Positions 8,944-18,861 are shown, counted from the stretch's first letter. The stretch: DNA of 64,000 bases from Sphingomonas sp. PAMC26645 (GCF_004795835.1 NZ_CP039249.1:2703001-2767000); one strand, 5' to 3'. Program-made: numbers and translations. Notes: generated by a model not told the origin, from the letters alone.

Positions 8944-9390
8944 CTATGCGGCCTGTTCCCAGCGGCCGGAGTCGTTCTGCTTCCAGTAGCGGCGTTCGAC
9001 ACCATCACGGTCAGCCAACGCCTTCCACGCTAGACGCGCTTCCTGGATCGCTTCGTCGTCGAAGATGTGGAAGGCACGGTCAAAGGTTAGGATAAGGTCA
9101 CGCCAACGTCCGTCTACCACCGCGACGTTGCGGGCAGCGTTGGCGGGGGCCGCCTCTTGGATATCCTGAGCGATCAGAATGGGTTGGGCGGTGTCGTCGT
9201 TGCTGCCGGCCTGGGCGTGGGGGAGGAAGCTCTCGGGGGCGTAGGACCAGAGGAGACGGTCGAGCGCGACGCGTTGGTCTTCGGGTTCGGCGACGATCAG
9301 GAGGCGGCCGCCGGTTTGGACGACGCGCTCGGCGATGCGTGGGAGGACGCGGTCGAGGGGGCTGGTTAGGTGGTAGAAATCGACCTGCAT
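8944..9390 (-). CDS. holC: DNA polymerase III subunit chi
   Basis: The chi subunit links the clamp-loader complex to SSB. The 148-residue protein opens with VDFYHLTSPLDRVLPRI, the standard chi N-terminus, and contains RLLIVAEPEDQRVALDRLLWSY and the later RDLILTFDRAFHIFDDEAI segment. The C-terminal ERRYWKQNDSGRWEQ tail is common in alphaproteobacterial chi. It sits between pepA and ndk on the same strand; the gap to pepA is filled by a palindromic repeat. Confidence 0.95.
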   Translation of the reverse strand: MQVDFYHLTSPLDRVLPRIAERVVQTGGRLLIVAEPEDQRVALDRLLWSYAPESFLPHAQAGSNDDTAQPILIAQDIQEAAPANAARNVAVVDGRWRDLILTFDRAFHIFDDEAIQEARLAWKALADRDGVERRYWKQNDSGRWEQAA

Positions 9391-9397
9391 TGTTACT

Positions 9398-9495
9398 CCC
9401 CTTCCGCTTGCGGGAGGGGTCGAGGGAGGGCCTTGCCTCGCTCGATACCGCTCGCGGTTGGCCCCTCCCCTAACCCCTCCCGCAAGCGGGAGGGG
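9398..9495. repeat. Palindromic repeat, family C
   Basis: Arms at 9398-9430 and 9462-9495 are near-perfect inverted copies built on CCCCTCCCGCTTGCGGGAGGGG, with GAGGGAGGG / CCCCTCCCC extensions. It fills the pepA-holC gap. Similar units occur at 18.77 kb (one half) and 28.4 kb. Confidence 0.85.
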
Positions 9496-9506
9496 AATTC
9501 ATGGCC

Positions 9507-10982
9507 TCAGACCTCGAAGTTGTCCGCTACGAACTGGTCGAGCAGGCGGACGCCGTAGCCGGTTGCGCCCTTGTCGTGGTTGGTGCCCGGCTTGTCCGAC
9601 CAGACCATGCCGGCGATGTCGAGATGCGCCCACTTCACGCCCGCGTCGACGAAGCGCTTGATGAACTGTGCCGCGGTGATCGAGCCGGCGCCGCGGGGGC
9701 CGACATTCTTCATGTCGGCGATCGGCGAGTCGATCAGCTTGTCGTAGGCGGGCGACAGCGGGAAACGCCACAGCGTGTCGCCGGTGATCTTGCCCGCCGC
9801 GATCAGCTGGTCGGCCAGCGCGTCGTCATTGGCGAAAATGCCGCCATTCTCGGTACCGAGCGCGACGATCATCGCCCCCGTGAGCGTGGCGAGATCGACG
9901 ATCGTGGTCGGCTTGTGCGCCTGCTGCACCCAGGTGACGCAGTCGCAGAGCACGAGACGGCCCTCGGCGTCGGTGTTGAGCACTTCGATCGTCTGGCCCG
10001 ACATCGACGTGATGATGTCGCTTGGACGCAGCGCGGCGCCGTCAGGCATGTTCTCGACCAGGCCCATCACGCCGACGACGTTCGCCTTCGCCTTGCGGCT
10101 GGCCAGCGCCTTCATCGCGCCGGCGACGGCACCAGCGCCGCCCATGTCCCACTTCATGTCTTCCATGCCCGCACCGGGCTTGATCGAGATGCCGCCCGAA
10201 TCGAACGTCACGCCCTTGCCGACGAATGCGAGGGTGGGCGCATCGGCCCCTGCCCCGTTCCACTTGAGCGCGAGGATGCGCGCTTCACGGCGCGAGCCCT
10301 GGCTGACACCGAGCAACGAGCCCATGCCAAGCTCGGTCATCTGCGCCTCGTCGAGGACGGTGATCTCGAGCCCGAGACCTTCCACATCCTTCGTCACCTT
10401 CTCGACGAAGCTCTCGGGGTAGACGACGTTCGGCGGCGACGTGACGAGCCAGCGCGTCAGGTCGAGACCGCCGGTGACCGCGGCCGTCTCGGTCCAAGCG
10501 GCATCCGTGCCGTCGGGTGCGCCCGCGATGGTGATCTCGGTCAGCGTCGGCTTCGACTTCTCGGCGAGCTTCGTGCGGTACGTGTCGTAGCGCCACGCGC
10601 GCTGCGCGGCGGCAGCGGCGAAGTGTGCGGCCGCCTTCGCGGTCGGCGTGGCACCGGCCGAGAGGTCGGCTACGACCGACGTCGCGCCCGAGGTCAGCAG
10701 GCGTGCGGTGATCGCGCCGCCAGCCTTCTCCCAATCCGCCGTCTCGCCCGCGCCGACTCCGACGAGCAGGACCTGGCGAACCGCGCCGTCGACCGGCACG
10801 AACAGCTCGACCACCGAGCCTGCTTCACCTGCAAAGCGTGCCGCAGACGCCGCGCTGGTCGCCACCGCCTCGCCATCGCCGCCGATCGCGCTCCAGTTGA
10901 TCGTCGCCAAGCCGTCCTTCGCGACGGGCACGGCGAGGATCGGGGCGTTGGCGGGAACGGTCGGGGCGAAGACGATCTGCAT
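9507..10982 (-). CDS. pepA: Leucyl aminopeptidase (M17)
   Basis: A cytosolic dinuclear-zinc M17 aminopeptidase, 491 residues. The catalytic signature NTDAEGRLVLCD is present at about residue 340, preceded by GKGVTFDSGGISIKPG and MKWDMGGAGAVAGAMKAL, which hold metal ligands and the catalytic Lys. MQIVFAPTVP is the likely start; a longer reading adds 24 residues with no family similarity. In E. coli relatives PepA also binds DNA, but nothing here bears on that. It is transcribed away from lptD and precedes holC, a frequent proteobacterial pairing. Confidence 0.97.
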   Translation of the reverse strand: MQIVFAPTVPANAPILAVPVAKDGLATINWSAIGGDGEAVATSAASAARFAGEAGSVVELFVPVDGAVRQVLLVGVGAGETADWEKAGGAITARLLTSGATSVVADLSAGATPTAKAAAHFAAAAAQRAWRYDTYRTKLAEKSKPTLTEITIAGAPDGTDAAWTETAAVTGGLDLTRWLVTSPPNVVYPESFVEKVTKDVEGLGLEITVLDEAQMTELGMGSLLGVSQGSRREARILALKWNGAGADAPTLAFVGKGVTFDSGGISIKPGAGMEDMKWDMGGAGAVAGAMKALASRKAKANVVGVMGLVENMPDGAALRPSDIITSMSGQTIEVLNTDAEGRLVLCDCVTWVQQAHKPTTIVDLATLTGAMIVALGTENGGIFANDDALADQLIAAGKITGDTLWRFPLSPAYDKLIDSPIADMKNVGPRGAGSITAAQFIKRFVDAGVKWAHLDIAGMVWSDKPGTNHDKGATGYGVRLLDQFVADNFEV

Positions 10983-11117
10983 GAAGAAACCTCGGGAAGC
11001 TTTTGAACGGATGTGCGTACCCCATAAGTTGATGCCGCGGGTACGGCAAAGCAAGGTGGCGGCCTGTCATCTCACGGCGATTGCAGGGAAGCGCCGGTGA
11101 TGCGATAGGCGGGCGAT
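10983..11117. promoter_or_regulatory. Divergent intergenic region pepA / lptD
   Basis: 135 bp between divergent starts should hold promoters for both the pepA-holC-ndk and the lptD-surA-pdxA-rsmA units. No operator or strong -35/-10 pair was recognised by eye. Confidence 0.4.
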
Positions 11118-13430
11118 ATGGCGGCAAACGGCTGCCCAGTGCCAAAGGGGTTGGTTCGGATCGTGTTGCGTATCGACCTTTTGACGGGTTGCGCCCTTTC
11201 GCTCGCGTTGGCGACCGGGATCGCGGCTGCGCCTGCCCAGGCCCAAGATTTCCAGAACCGCCCGGTCGCGCCTCCGGTGCAGGACCCGCCGGTCGCCAAC
11301 GCGTCGACAACGACGCCGGCTGAGGACCAGGTACAGTTCAGCTCCACCGCGCTGGAGTACAACACCAACACCGATATCGTCACCGCGACGGGTGAAGTCC
11401 GGATGTTCCGGCAGGGCAGCCGGCTTCGCGCCGACAAGGTCGTCTGGAACCGCAAGACCGGCAAGGTCGTCGCGACCGGCAACATTGCGGTCACCAATCC
11501 CGAAGGCGACATCGCGTACGGCGACGAAATCAACCTGACCGATTCGCTGAAGGACGGCGTGGTCGACAACATGCTCGTCGTGCTCGAACAGGGCGGACGC
11601 CTTGCCGCCCAGCAGGGCACGCGCGACGCCGACGGCACCGTCAATTTGAAGACCGCCGCCTACACGCCGTGCAGCGTCACCAACACCGCCGGTTGTCCCA
11701 AGGAACCGACGTGGAAGATCACCGCGGTTCGCGTCACCTATCGCCCCGAGCGGAAGCGCATCTTCTACAAGGGCGCGCGGCTGCACCTTTTCGGCTTGCC
11801 GAGCCTGCCGCTGCCCGAATTCTCCAACCCCGTCGGTGGCGGCAGCGACAGTGGCCTGCTCTCGCCGAACGGGGGGTATAGCCGCGTCAACGGCGTCGAA
11901 GTCAGCGTCCCCTATTACTGGAAGCTCGCACCGAACCAGGGGCTGGTGATCACGCCGCACATCTACAGCAGCGTGCTGCCGATGGCGCAGGTCGATTATT
12001 CCGCGCTCAATTCGAAGGGGGCGTTCAAGGTCCGCGCCTATGCAACCGAAAGCCGGCGCAGCGACGATCTGACGACCGCCACTCCGACCGACACCAGCAT
12101 GGCGTTTCGCGGCTATATCGACGGGATGGCACGCTATCAGCTGACGCCGAACTGGACCGCGAGCGGGTCGCTCCGCCTGACGACCGACCGCACGTTCCTG
12201 CGCCGCTACGACATTTCGCGCGACGACCGGTTGCGCACCACGGCAAGCCTGGAGCGGATCGACGACAGCAGCTATTTCTCGCTGAGCGGCTGGTACGCAC
12301 AGACCCTGCGCGTCGCGGACAGCCAGGGGCAGCAGCCGATCGCGCTGCCCGAGATCGATTATCGCAAGCGGTTCGACGATGGCCTCGTCGGTGGCCGATT
12401 CCAGCTCCAACTGAACACGGTCGCGCTGACCCGCACCGATGGGCAGGACACGCAGCGCGCGTTCGCGAGTCTGCAATGGGATTTGCGCCGCTTCACGAAC
12501 TGGGGCCAGGAAGTCACCTTCACCGCGTTCGCGCGGGGCGACCTGTACAACAGCAACGAGATCGATGCGACCATCAACCCGACCTATCGCGGGTTCGGCG
12601 GCTTCCGCCAGCGTGCCATCGGTGCGGCCGCAGTGGACGTGAAATTGCCGTTCATCGGCACGTTCCTGGGGGGTACGCAGCGCTTTACGCCGCAGGTGCA
12701 GTTCGTCGCGGCACCGAAGGTCGCCAATCTTTCGTTGCCGAACGAGGATTCGCGCGCCGTCGACCTGGACGATACCAACCTGTTCTCGCTCAACCGGTTC
12801 GCCGGCTATGATCGGTTCGAGGATTCGTCACGCGTCACCTATGGTGGCGAATGGGCGCTCGATTTGCCGGGGATCGCGTTCACCACCAACGTCGGCCAGA
12901 GCTATCGTGTCGACAAGCGGCCGACCATCCTGCCCGACGGCACCGGGCTCAGCGACCGGTTCTCCGACATCGTCGGGCGCAGCGAGCTCCGGTTCCGCGA
13001 CTTCGTGTCGATCGTCCACCGCTACCGGCTCGACAAGGATGGCTTCGCGATCCGCCGCAACGAGCTGGACGCGACGATCGGCTCGCGCGCGACCTATGTT
13101 CTGGTCGGGTATCTCAAGCTCAACCGCAACATCGATGCCTCGATCGAGGATCTGCGCGATCGCGAGGAAGTCCGCGTTGCGGGACGCGTGCAGTTCGCAC
13201 GGTTCTGGTCGGCGTTCGGTTCGGGCGTGGTCGATCTGACCAACGCATCGGAAGATCCGCTGTCCCGCAGCGATGGCTTCACGCCGATCCGCCACCGGCT
13301 GGGCGTCCAGTATGAGGACGACTGCCTGCGTCTCGGCGGAACCTGGCGGCGGACGTACAACGACACCGGCGACGCGCGTAAGGGCAACAGCTTCCTGTTG
13401 ACGCTGGCCTTCACCAACCTCGGCCGCTAA
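11118..13430 (+). CDS. lptD: LPS-assembly outer-membrane protein LptD
   Basis: LptD forms, with LptE, the outer-membrane translocon that places LPS in the outer leaflet. The 770-residue product has a signal peptide ending near AAAPAQAQ (about residue 43). A periplasmic OstA/LptA-like beta-jellyroll follows (about 70-190, TATGEVRMFRQGSRLRADKV), then a large LptD barrel domain (about 230-770) rich in alternating aromatic strands. A Cys pair around residues 185-194 (PCSVTNTAGC) may take part in disulphide bonding. It heads the operon with surA, whose chaperone activity is known to help LptD assembly. Confidence 0.95.
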   Translation: MAANGCPVPKGLVRIVLRIDLLTGCALSLALATGIAAAPAQAQDFQNRPVAPPVQDPPVANASTTTPAEDQVQFSSTALEYNTNTDIVTATGEVRMFRQGSRLRADKVVWNRKTGKVVATGNIAVTNPEGDIAYGDEINLTDSLKDGVVDNMLVVLEQGGRLAAQQGTRDADGTVNLKTAAYTPCSVTNTAGCPKEPTWKITAVRVTYRPERKRIFYKGARLHLFGLPSLPLPEFSNPVGGGSDSGLLSPNGGYSRVNGVEVSVPYYWKLAPNQGLVITPHIYSSVLPMAQVDYSALNSKGAFKVRAYATESRRSDDLTTATPTDTSMAFRGYIDGMARYQLTPNWTASGSLRLTTDRTFLRRYDISRDDRLRTTASLERIDDSSYFSLSGWYAQTLRVADSQGQQPIALPEIDYRKRFDDGLVGGRFQLQLNTVALTRTDGQDTQRAFASLQWDLRRFTNWGQEVTFTAFARGDLYNSNEIDATINPTYRGFGGFRQRAIGAAAVDVKLPFIGTFLGGTQRFTPQVQFVAAPKVANLSLPNEDSRAVDLDDTNLFSLNRFAGYDRFEDSSRVTYGGEWALDLPGIAFTTNVGQSYRVDKRPTILPDGTGLSDRFSDIVGRSELRFRDFVSIVHRYRLDKDGFAIRRNELDATIGSRATYVLVGYLKLNRNIDASIEDLRDREEVRVAGRVQFARFWSAFGSGVVDLTNASEDPLSRSDGFTPIRHRLGVQYEDDCLRLGGTWRRTYNDTGDARKGNSFLLTLAFTNLGR

Positions 13431-13509
13431 GCCCGCGTTCAGCTACTTTGAGGCAAACGTCGCCGGATATGCGCCGCCATGGCAATGACGGTGCGGATTA
13501 CGGCGTGCG

Positions 13510-15000
13510 ATGATGGGATACCGACACTTGAAGCATGATGTTCGACTGGCGGCGCGTGGCGGCCGTGTGATCGGTTCTGTGGTCCTGGCTGCGCTGGCGG
13601 CAGGCGCGATCGCCCAGGCTGTGCCTCCCAAGGGCGCTCAGGGTCGGCGCGGGGCGCGACCTGCGCCTACCCAGCCCGCTCAGGCCCAGCCGGCCCAGGC
13701 CCAGCCGGCGCCCTCGGCTCCGGGGCAGACCGTCCAGGATCAGAGCGTGCCGGACAATACCGGTCTCGACATCCCGACCAACCTCCAGATCTTCGGCAAG
13801 GTCGATCCCAACGTCCGCAAGCCGACCGCGATCGTCAACGATACCGTCATTACCGGTACCGACGTCGACCAGCGAGTCGCCCTCGTGGCAATGGCGAACG
13901 AGGCGAAGCTGTCGCCCGAAGATCGCGAGCGGCTGAAACTGCAGGTACTGCGCCAGTTGATCGACGAGACGCTCCAGATTCAGGAAGCGAAGACCGCCGA
14001 CATCACGATTACCCCGGCCGAGCTCACGCAGAGCTATGACGGCGTATCGAAGCGCTTCAATCGTACGCCGGTCGCGATGCGCGCGTATCTGCGCGAATCC
14101 GGATCGTCCGAGCGGTCGCTGAAGCGCCAGATCGAGGGCGAGCTCGCCTGGCAGCGCTATCTGCGTCGCCGCGTCGAGCCGTTCGTCAACGTCGGCGACG
14201 AGGAAGTGAAGTCGATCATCGATCGTCTCCAGGCGGCCAAGGGCACCGACGAGTTCAACCTCAAGGAAATCTATCTCGCGGCGACCCCGGCGAACAGCCA
14301 GCAGGTCTATGCGAACGCCAAGCAGATCCTGCAGGAAATCCAGAAGGGCGCGCAGCCGTTCGAATATTACGCGCGACAGTTCTCCGAAGCGTCGACGCGT
14401 GCGGTCGGTGGCGATCTTGGGTGGATCCGTGCGGCGACGCTGCCGGGGCAGTTGGCTGAGGCGGCTACGACGATGCAGGTCGGCCAGGTTGCCGGACCGA
14501 TCGAGGTCTCGGGCGGCTATTCGATCCTGTACCTGACCGACAAGCGCCAGGTGCTGACTGCCGATCCGCGTGATGCGAAGCTCAGCCTGAAGCAGCTGAC
14601 GCTGCGCTTCCCGCCCAACACCAACCAGGCACAGGCCTCCGCGCGTGCGCAGGCGTTTGCCAAGGCGACGCAGGAATTGCGTGGCTGCGGTACCGTCGAG
14701 AAGGTCGCGGCTGGAATCGGTGCCGACGTGGTCGACAACGACACGGTGCGTATCCGCGATCTGCCGCCGCAGCTTCAGGAAGTGATGCTGAAGCTCCAGG
14801 TCGGCGAGTCGAGCCCGCCGTTCGGGTCGGCGGAACAGGGCGTTCGTGCGCTGGTGTTGTGCGGTCGCGACGAGGCGGCTGGCGGGTCTGTACCGAACTC
14901 CGAGCAGATCCAGGGGCAGCTCGAGCAGCAGCGCGTCAACCTGCGCGCCCAGCAGAAGCTGCGCGATCTTCGGCGTGACGCCGTGGTCGAATATCGGTGA
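13510..15000 (+). CDS. surA: Periplasmic peptidyl-prolyl isomerase/chaperone SurA
   Basis: SurA chaperones outer-membrane proteins in the periplasm. The 496-residue protein has a signal segment (VIGSVVLAALAAGAIAQA), then a low-complexity Pro/Ala/Gln linker (repeated PAQAQ units, about residues 53-73). A SurA N-terminal domain (TAIVNDTVITGTDVDQRV) and a parvulin/PpiC domain containing FEYYARQFSEASTRAVGGDL (about 275-300) follow. A second, weaker PpiC-like region covers residues 355-455. Two adjacent ATGs are possible starts. It follows lptD by 79 bp and precedes pdxA by 7 bp. Confidence 0.95.
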   Translation: MMGYRHLKHDVRLAARGGRVIGSVVLAALAAGAIAQAVPPKGAQGRRGARPAPTQPAQAQPAQAQPAPSAPGQTVQDQSVPDNTGLDIPTNLQIFGKVDPNVRKPTAIVNDTVITGTDVDQRVALVAMANEAKLSPEDRERLKLQVLRQLIDETLQIQEAKTADITITPAELTQSYDGVSKRFNRTPVAMRAYLRESGSSERSLKRQIEGELAWQRYLRRRVEPFVNVGDEEVKSIIDRLQAAKGTDEFNLKEIYLAATPANSQQVYANAKQILQEIQKGAQPFEYYARQFSEASTRAVGGDLGWIRAATLPGQLAEAATTMQVGQVAGPIEVSGGYSILYLTDKRQVLTADPRDAKLSLKQLTLRFPPNTNQAQASARAQAFAKATQELRGCGTVEKVAAGIGADVVDNDTVRIRDLPPQLQEVMLKLQVGESSPPFGSAEQGVRALVLCGRDEAAGGSVPNSEQIQGQLEQQRVNLRAQQKLRDLRRDAVVEYR

Positions 15001-15007
15001 TCGGATC

Positions 15008-16015
15008 GTGAGCCGCACCCCGCCGCTGGCGGTGTCGATGGGCGATCCTGCCGGGATCGGGCCCGAGATCATCGCCAAGGCGTGGGATGCGCGCGAGACT
15101 CATGGCCTTCCGCCGTTCGTCGCGGTGGGCGATGCGCGGGCGATCGAGCGGGTCTGGGCCGGGCCGATCGCGAGGATTGCGGATATGGGCGCGGCAGCAG
15201 CCGTTTTTAGCGAGGCGTTGCCCGTCCTGACCGTAGGCGACGCGGGCGCGATCGTGCCGGGTGAGCCTGATGCGGACGGCGCGCGGTGTGCGCTGCATTC
15301 GCTGGAGTTGGCGGTGGGTCTCGTTCGCACCGGTGCCGCGCGGGCGCTGGTCACCGGACCCGTGTCGAAGTCGCAGCTGTACGCCATCGGCTTCACGCAT
15401 CCGGGGCAGACCGAGTTCGTCGCCGAGCGCTACGGGGTTGCGGGCGATAATGCTGTGATGATGCTGGCGGGACCGTCGCTGAAGGTGGTGCCGATCACGA
15501 CCCACGTGCCGTTGAAGGACGTTTCGGCTTTGCTGACGGTCGAACTGATCGTCGCCAAGGCTCGCGCGACCGCTCGGGGATTGCTGCGGAACTTCGGGAT
15601 CGAGAACCCGCGGCTCGCCTTTGCCGGCCTCAATCCGCATGCGGGCGAACAGGGTGCGCTTGGCCGCGAGGAAATCGAGATCATCGCGCCGGCGATCGCG
15701 ATCCTGCGCGATGAGGGCATCGATGCGACCGGGCCGTTCGCGGCGGATACGATGTTTCATCCGCGGGCGCGGGCGACCTACGATGTCGTGATGTGCTGCT
15801 ATCACGATCAGGCGCTGGTGCCGTTAAAGACGATCCATTTCGACGAGGGCGTGAACATGACGCTCGGCCTGCCGATCGTGCGGACCTCGCCCGATCACGG
15901 CACCGCGTTCGCGATCGCGGGCAAGAACCTCGCCGAGCCGGGCGCGATGATCGCCGCGATCGCGATGGCGGGCGAGGCGGCGGACCGGCGCGCGCAGACC
16001 GCTGCGCAGTCGTGA
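15008..16015 (+). CDS. pdxA: 4-hydroxythreonine-4-phosphate dehydrogenase
   Basis: PdxA oxidises 4-phosphohydroxy-L-threonine with NAD in pyridoxal-phosphate synthesis. The 335-residue product starts from GTG and shows the family blocks [17 protein letters not shown] near the N-terminus, [15 protein letters not shown] in the middle, and the metal-site region [13 protein letters not shown]. The GTG chosen is the only start between the surA stop and the conserved N-terminus. Its stop overlaps the rsmA GTG (GTGA), matching the surA-pdxA-ksgA order known in E. coli. Confidence 0.96.
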   Translation: MSRTPPLAVSMGDPAGIGPEIIAKAWDARETHGLPPFVAVGDARAIERVWAGPIARIADMGAAAAVFSEALPVLTVGDAGAIVPGEPDADGARCALHSLELAVGLVRTGAARALVTGPVSKSQLYAIGFTHPGQTEFVAERYGVAGDNAVMMLAGPSLKVVPITTHVPLKDVSALLTVELIVAKARATARGLLRNFGIENPRLAFAGLNPHAGEQGALGREEIEIIAPAIAILRDEGIDATGPFAADTMFHPRARATYDVVMCCYHDQALVPLKTIHFDEGVNMTLGLPIVRTSPDHGTAFAIAGKNLAEPGAMIAAIAMAGEAADRRAQTAAQS

Positions 16016-16839
16016 GCGATGCGGTGACGGAGTTGCCACCGCTGCGCGAGGTGATCGCGCGCTATGGACTGAACGCGAGTAAGGCGCTCGGGCAGAATTT
16101 TCTGTTCGACGGGCAGTTGTTGAAGCGGATCGCGGCGGTGCCGGGTGATCTTCAGGATGCCGAGGTGCTCGAAGTGGGTCCCGGTCCTGGTGGCCTGACG
16201 CGCGCATTGCTTGCGGCGGGTGCGCGGGTGACGGCGATCGAGCGTGACCGGCGGTGTATCCCTGCGCTGGCAGAGCTTGGCGAGGCGTATCCGGGGCGGC
16301 TGCGGGTGATCGAGGGCGACGCGATGGAGGTCGATGCGCCCACGCTGTTCGAGGGGAAGCCGCATATCGTGTCGAACCTGCCGTACAACATCGGCACCGC
16401 GTTGCTGGTCGGGTGGCTGTCGACGTCGTGGTTGCCGTGGTGGCAATCGTGCACGCTGATGTTTCAGAAGGAAGTCGCCGAGCGGATTGTCGCGAAGACC
16501 AATGACGATCATTATGGGCGGCTGGCGGTGCTGGCGCAGTGGCGCTCGACCGCACGTATCGCGATGCCGGTTCACCGGTCGGCATTCACGCCGCCGCCGA
16601 AGGTGATGTCGGCGGTGGTGCATCTGGTGCCGGTCGAGGCGCCGGACGGGGTGAACTTTGCGGTTCTCGAGCGGCTTACGGGCGCGGCTTTTGGCCAGCG
16701 GCGGAAGATGTTGCGGCAGAGTCTCAAGGGTGTGCCGGGGGCGCTCGATGCGCTGGAGCGGATCGGGGTGGAGGCTACGCGGCGGGCTGAGACGCTGTCG
16801 GTCGCGGATTTTACGGCGTTGGCGAAAGCGGTCGGCTGA
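16012..16839 (+). CDS. rsmA: 16S rRNA (A1518/A1519-N6)-dimethyltransferase
   Basis: RsmA (KsgA) dimethylates two adjacent adenines in helix 45 of 16S rRNA late in 30S maturation. In the 275 residues are [10 protein letters not shown] (N-terminal), the SAM motif [12 protein letters not shown], and the target-adenine motif [12 protein letters not shown]. The C-terminal [11 protein letters not shown] block is also typical. It starts with GTG overlapping the pdxA stop. The transcript probably ends in the family B palindrome immediately downstream. Confidence 0.97.
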   Translation: MSDAVTELPPLREVIARYGLNASKALGQNFLFDGQLLKRIAAVPGDLQDAEVLEVGPGPGGLTRALLAAGARVTAIERDRRCIPALAELGEAYPGRLRVIEGDAMEVDAPTLFEGKPHIVSNLPYNIGTALLVGWLSTSWLPWWQSCTLMFQKEVAERIVAKTNDDHYGRLAVLAQWRSTARIAMPVHRSAFTPPPKVMSAVVHLVPVEAPDGVNFAVLERLTGAAFGQRRKMLRQSLKGVPGALDALERIGVEATRRAETLSVADFTALAKAVG

Positions 16840-16843
16840 TCTT

Positions 16844-16952
16844 CCCCCTCCCTGGAAGGGAGGGGCCGGGGGTGGGTCGGCTTCCGTATGAGGTGACGGT
16901 GGCGGCACGAGCGGGCCTACCCACCCCCTGCCCCTCCCTTTCAGGGAGGGGG
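16844..16952. repeat. Palindromic repeat, family B
   Basis: Left arm 16844-16880 (CCCTCCCTGGAAGGGAGGGG then GGGGGTGGGTCGG) is the reverse complement, with few differences, of 16917-16952. Each arm holds a small hairpin, so the whole can form a branched structure. It separates convergent rsmA and the TPR gene. Other copies lie at 19.0, 45.9 and 52.9 kb. Confidence 0.88.
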
Positions 16953-16957
16953 GCCTG

Positions 16958-17461
16958 TTAGTCTTTGGCGGCGACCGGAGTCTTCTCGACTTGGGTCGTT
17001 GCGATCGGCGGGCCCTTGGCGATCACTGCCGCGAGTTGGGTCGCTTCGGGGCAGACGCCCTTGCAGAGCGTGCGAATCTTCACGAGATTGTCCTTTGCGC
17101 GGACCACGGCGCCCTTGGCGACTAGCGCCTCGCCCTGCCCCTTCAACGCCGCGACGTCGTTCGGCTCCAGCAGCAGCGCCTCGCGGTACAGGCGGATCGC
17201 CTTGCCTGGCAAATCACGCGTTTCCGCGACGCGTGCCAGCAGGAGGAACGCCGCACGATTGCGCGGATCGACTGCGACCGACGTTTCGAGCACATCGGTG
17301 GCACCGTCGAGATTGCCCACGGCGACAAGCGAACGGCCCTGCGCCAACAACTGCATCGAGCGCGCGTCGATCTGGGCGTCGGGGCGTTGCCCGCTGAGCG
17401 AAGTCGACACGCATACGACGGTCAGCGCGGCAGCAAGGGCAACGGACGAAAAACGCATCAT
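16958..17461 (-). CDS. TPR-repeat exported protein
   Basis: A 167-residue protein with an N-terminal signal-like segment (FSSVALAAALTVVCVSTSLS) followed by two to three tetratricopeptide-like helices (LLAQGRSLVAVGNLDGATDVLE, starting near residue 38, and AIRLYREALLLEPNDVAALK). It is presumably a periplasmic scaffolding protein, but the partner is unknown. Two adjacent ATGs fit; an upstream in-frame ATG (MAQLTAKPV) would precede the signal by 15 residues. It is 53 bp downstream of rsmB and may be cotranscribed. Confidence 0.75.
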   Translation of the reverse strand: MMRFSSVALAAALTVVCVSTSLSGQRPDAQIDARSMQLLAQGRSLVAVGNLDGATDVLETSVAVDPRNRAAFLLLARVAETRDLPGKAIRLYREALLLEPNDVAALKGQGEALVAKGAVVRAKDNLVKIRTLCKGVCPEATQLAAVIAKGPPIATTQVEKTPVAAKD

Positions 17462-17514
17462 CGTCTCCAGGCGGGATACAGGTTTGGCCGTGAGTTGAGC
17501 CATAGGTCGGCTGG

Positions 17515-18702
17515 CTAGCACGCAGCCCGGAAGCGCGCGACAAAAAAGCCGTCGGTGCCGTCGCGGCCGGGTTCGAGGCGGACGCCGTGGCCGTGCTTCG
17601 CGCCGGCGGGGAGCGTCAGGGGTTCGGTCGTCCAGCCGGGATGCGCGTTCAGGAACCAGGTGACTTGGTCCGTTCCTTCGGCGTCGAGCAGCGAGCAGAC
17701 GATGAAGACGAGCGCGCCGCCGGGCTTGACCAGCGTGGCTGCGACGGAGAGCACCTGCTGCTGCGTCGATTGCAGACGCGAGACGCGGTCGGGGGTGAGC
17801 CGCCAGCGCGCCTCCGGGTTGCGCCGCCACGTGCCGGTGCCCGAGCATGGGGCATCGACGAGCACGCCGTCGGCGCGACCGGCCCATTCGCTGAGCGCCT
17901 CGATCTCACGCGTCGGGTTGAGCAGGCGGCTCTCGACGATCGTCGCGCCGGCGCGGGTTGCGCGGGGGGCGAGGCGTGCCAGACGGTTGCGGTCGGTGTC
18001 GCAGGCGAGGATCACGCCTTCGTTCTTCATGGTCGCGGCGAGTGCGAGCGTCTTGCCGCCAGCGCCGGCGCAGAGATCGACGATGCGTTCGCCGGGTTTG
18101 GCCTGCATCGCGAGGCCGACGAGTTGGCTGCCTTCGTCCTGCACCTCGAGCGAGCCTTCGTTGAAAAGCGGGAGTGCTTCAACGTTGGTGCCTGTGGGGA
18201 GGCGGATGCCGTCTGGGGCGTGGGGGGTGGCTTCTGCTTCGGGAAGCGCTGCGAGGACGGTCGCGCGGTCGGCGATCAGCGTGTTGACGCGGAGATCGAG
18301 CGTGGCGCGGCCGGCGAGGTCGGTCAGCGCGGCGCCGTCTAGGCCGGAGGCGCGGAGGGCCTTGCTCAGCCACTGCGGCGCGACGCCGGCGCGAGCACGC
18401 GGTTCGTCCTTGGCGATCGGGGCGGGTGCGTGGGTGGAGCCGTCGAAGGTTGCCGCCACTTCCGGATCGGAGTCGGCGACGAGCAACATCGCGGTGCGGC
18501 CGTTCTCGGGGCGGTCTCCGGCCTTGCGGATCGCGGCGTAGACGAGGTCGCGGACGGCGCGGCGGTCCTTGGAGCCGGCGTAGCGGCGGGTGGCGAAATA
18601 GCGGGCGATCAGCGTGTCGGCGGCGGCGCCGGACTCGCGGGCGGCGGCGATGATCTGGTCGAGGAGTTCGATCGCGGCTTGGGTGCGTGCTGGGGGAGTC
18701 AC
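17515..18702 (-). CDS. rsmB: 16S rRNA m5C methyltransferase, RsmB/Fmu family
   Basis: A 395-residue SAM-dependent RNA cytosine-5 methyltransferase. SAM motif I reads VDLCAGAGGKTLALA (about residue 212), motif IV DAPCSGTGTWRRNPE carries the release cysteine, and motif VI VCSLLDAEG carries the catalytic cysteine. An N-terminal NusB-like helical region is present in the first 130 residues (RRAVRDLVYAAIRKAG). Motif VI has Val instead of the more usual Thr before the Cys. The substrate C967 is inferred from the family; other RsmB-like enzymes in alphaproteobacteria are not all tested. Confidence 0.88.
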   Translation of the reverse strand: MTPPARTQAAIELLDQIIAAARESGAAADTLIARYFATRRYAGSKDRRAVRDLVYAAIRKAGDRPENGRTAMLLVADSDPEVAATFDGSTHAPAPIAKDEPRARAGVAPQWLSKALRASGLDGAALTDLAGRATLDLRVNTLIADRATVLAALPEAEATPHAPDGIRLPTGTNVEALPLFNEGSLEVQDEGSQLVGLAMQAKPGERIVDLCAGAGGKTLALAATMKNEGVILACDTDRNRLARLAPRATRAGATIVESRLLNPTREIEALSEWAGRADGVLVDAPCSGTGTWRRNPEARWRLTPDRVSRLQSTQQQVLSVAATLVKPGGALVFIVCSLLDAEGTDQVTWFLNAHPGWTTEPLTLPAGAKHGHGVRLEPGRDGTDGFFVARFRAAC

Positions 18703-18763
18703 TTCTGGGCTCCCGACTTTGCGTTGGTTCTAGGGGAGGCTTGGTAGGGAGTGTTCGTCATCA

Positions 18764-18800
18764 TCCCCTCCCCTAGCCCCTCCCGCGGGCGGGAGGGGAA
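18764..18800. repeat. Half-unit of family C palindrome
   Basis: CCCCTCCCGCGGGCGGGAGGGG forms one compact hairpin after the start-side end of rsmB. The preceding CCCCTCCCCTAG pairs with CTAGGGGAGG at 18730-18739, so a larger stem is possible. It lies in the 445-bp guaB-rsmB gap, which holds three palindromes (this and the next two entries) and nothing that looks coding. Confidence 0.7.
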
Positions 18801-18861
18801 TAATTTCGGGGCGCGGTGCGCGTTGCGGTGGTTCTCATCCCCCGCCCCCGTCATCCTTTTC

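Noticed and set aside
9501..11006. Long frame antisense to pepA
   Set aside because: Shadow of pepA; same codon-phase artefact as opposite ppk and guaB.
13660..13720. Short tandem repeat in surA as a phase-variation tract
   Set aside because: The repeat (CAGGCCCAGCCGGCC-type) is in multiples of three, codes for a flexible Pro/Ala/Gln linker, and would not shift the frame.
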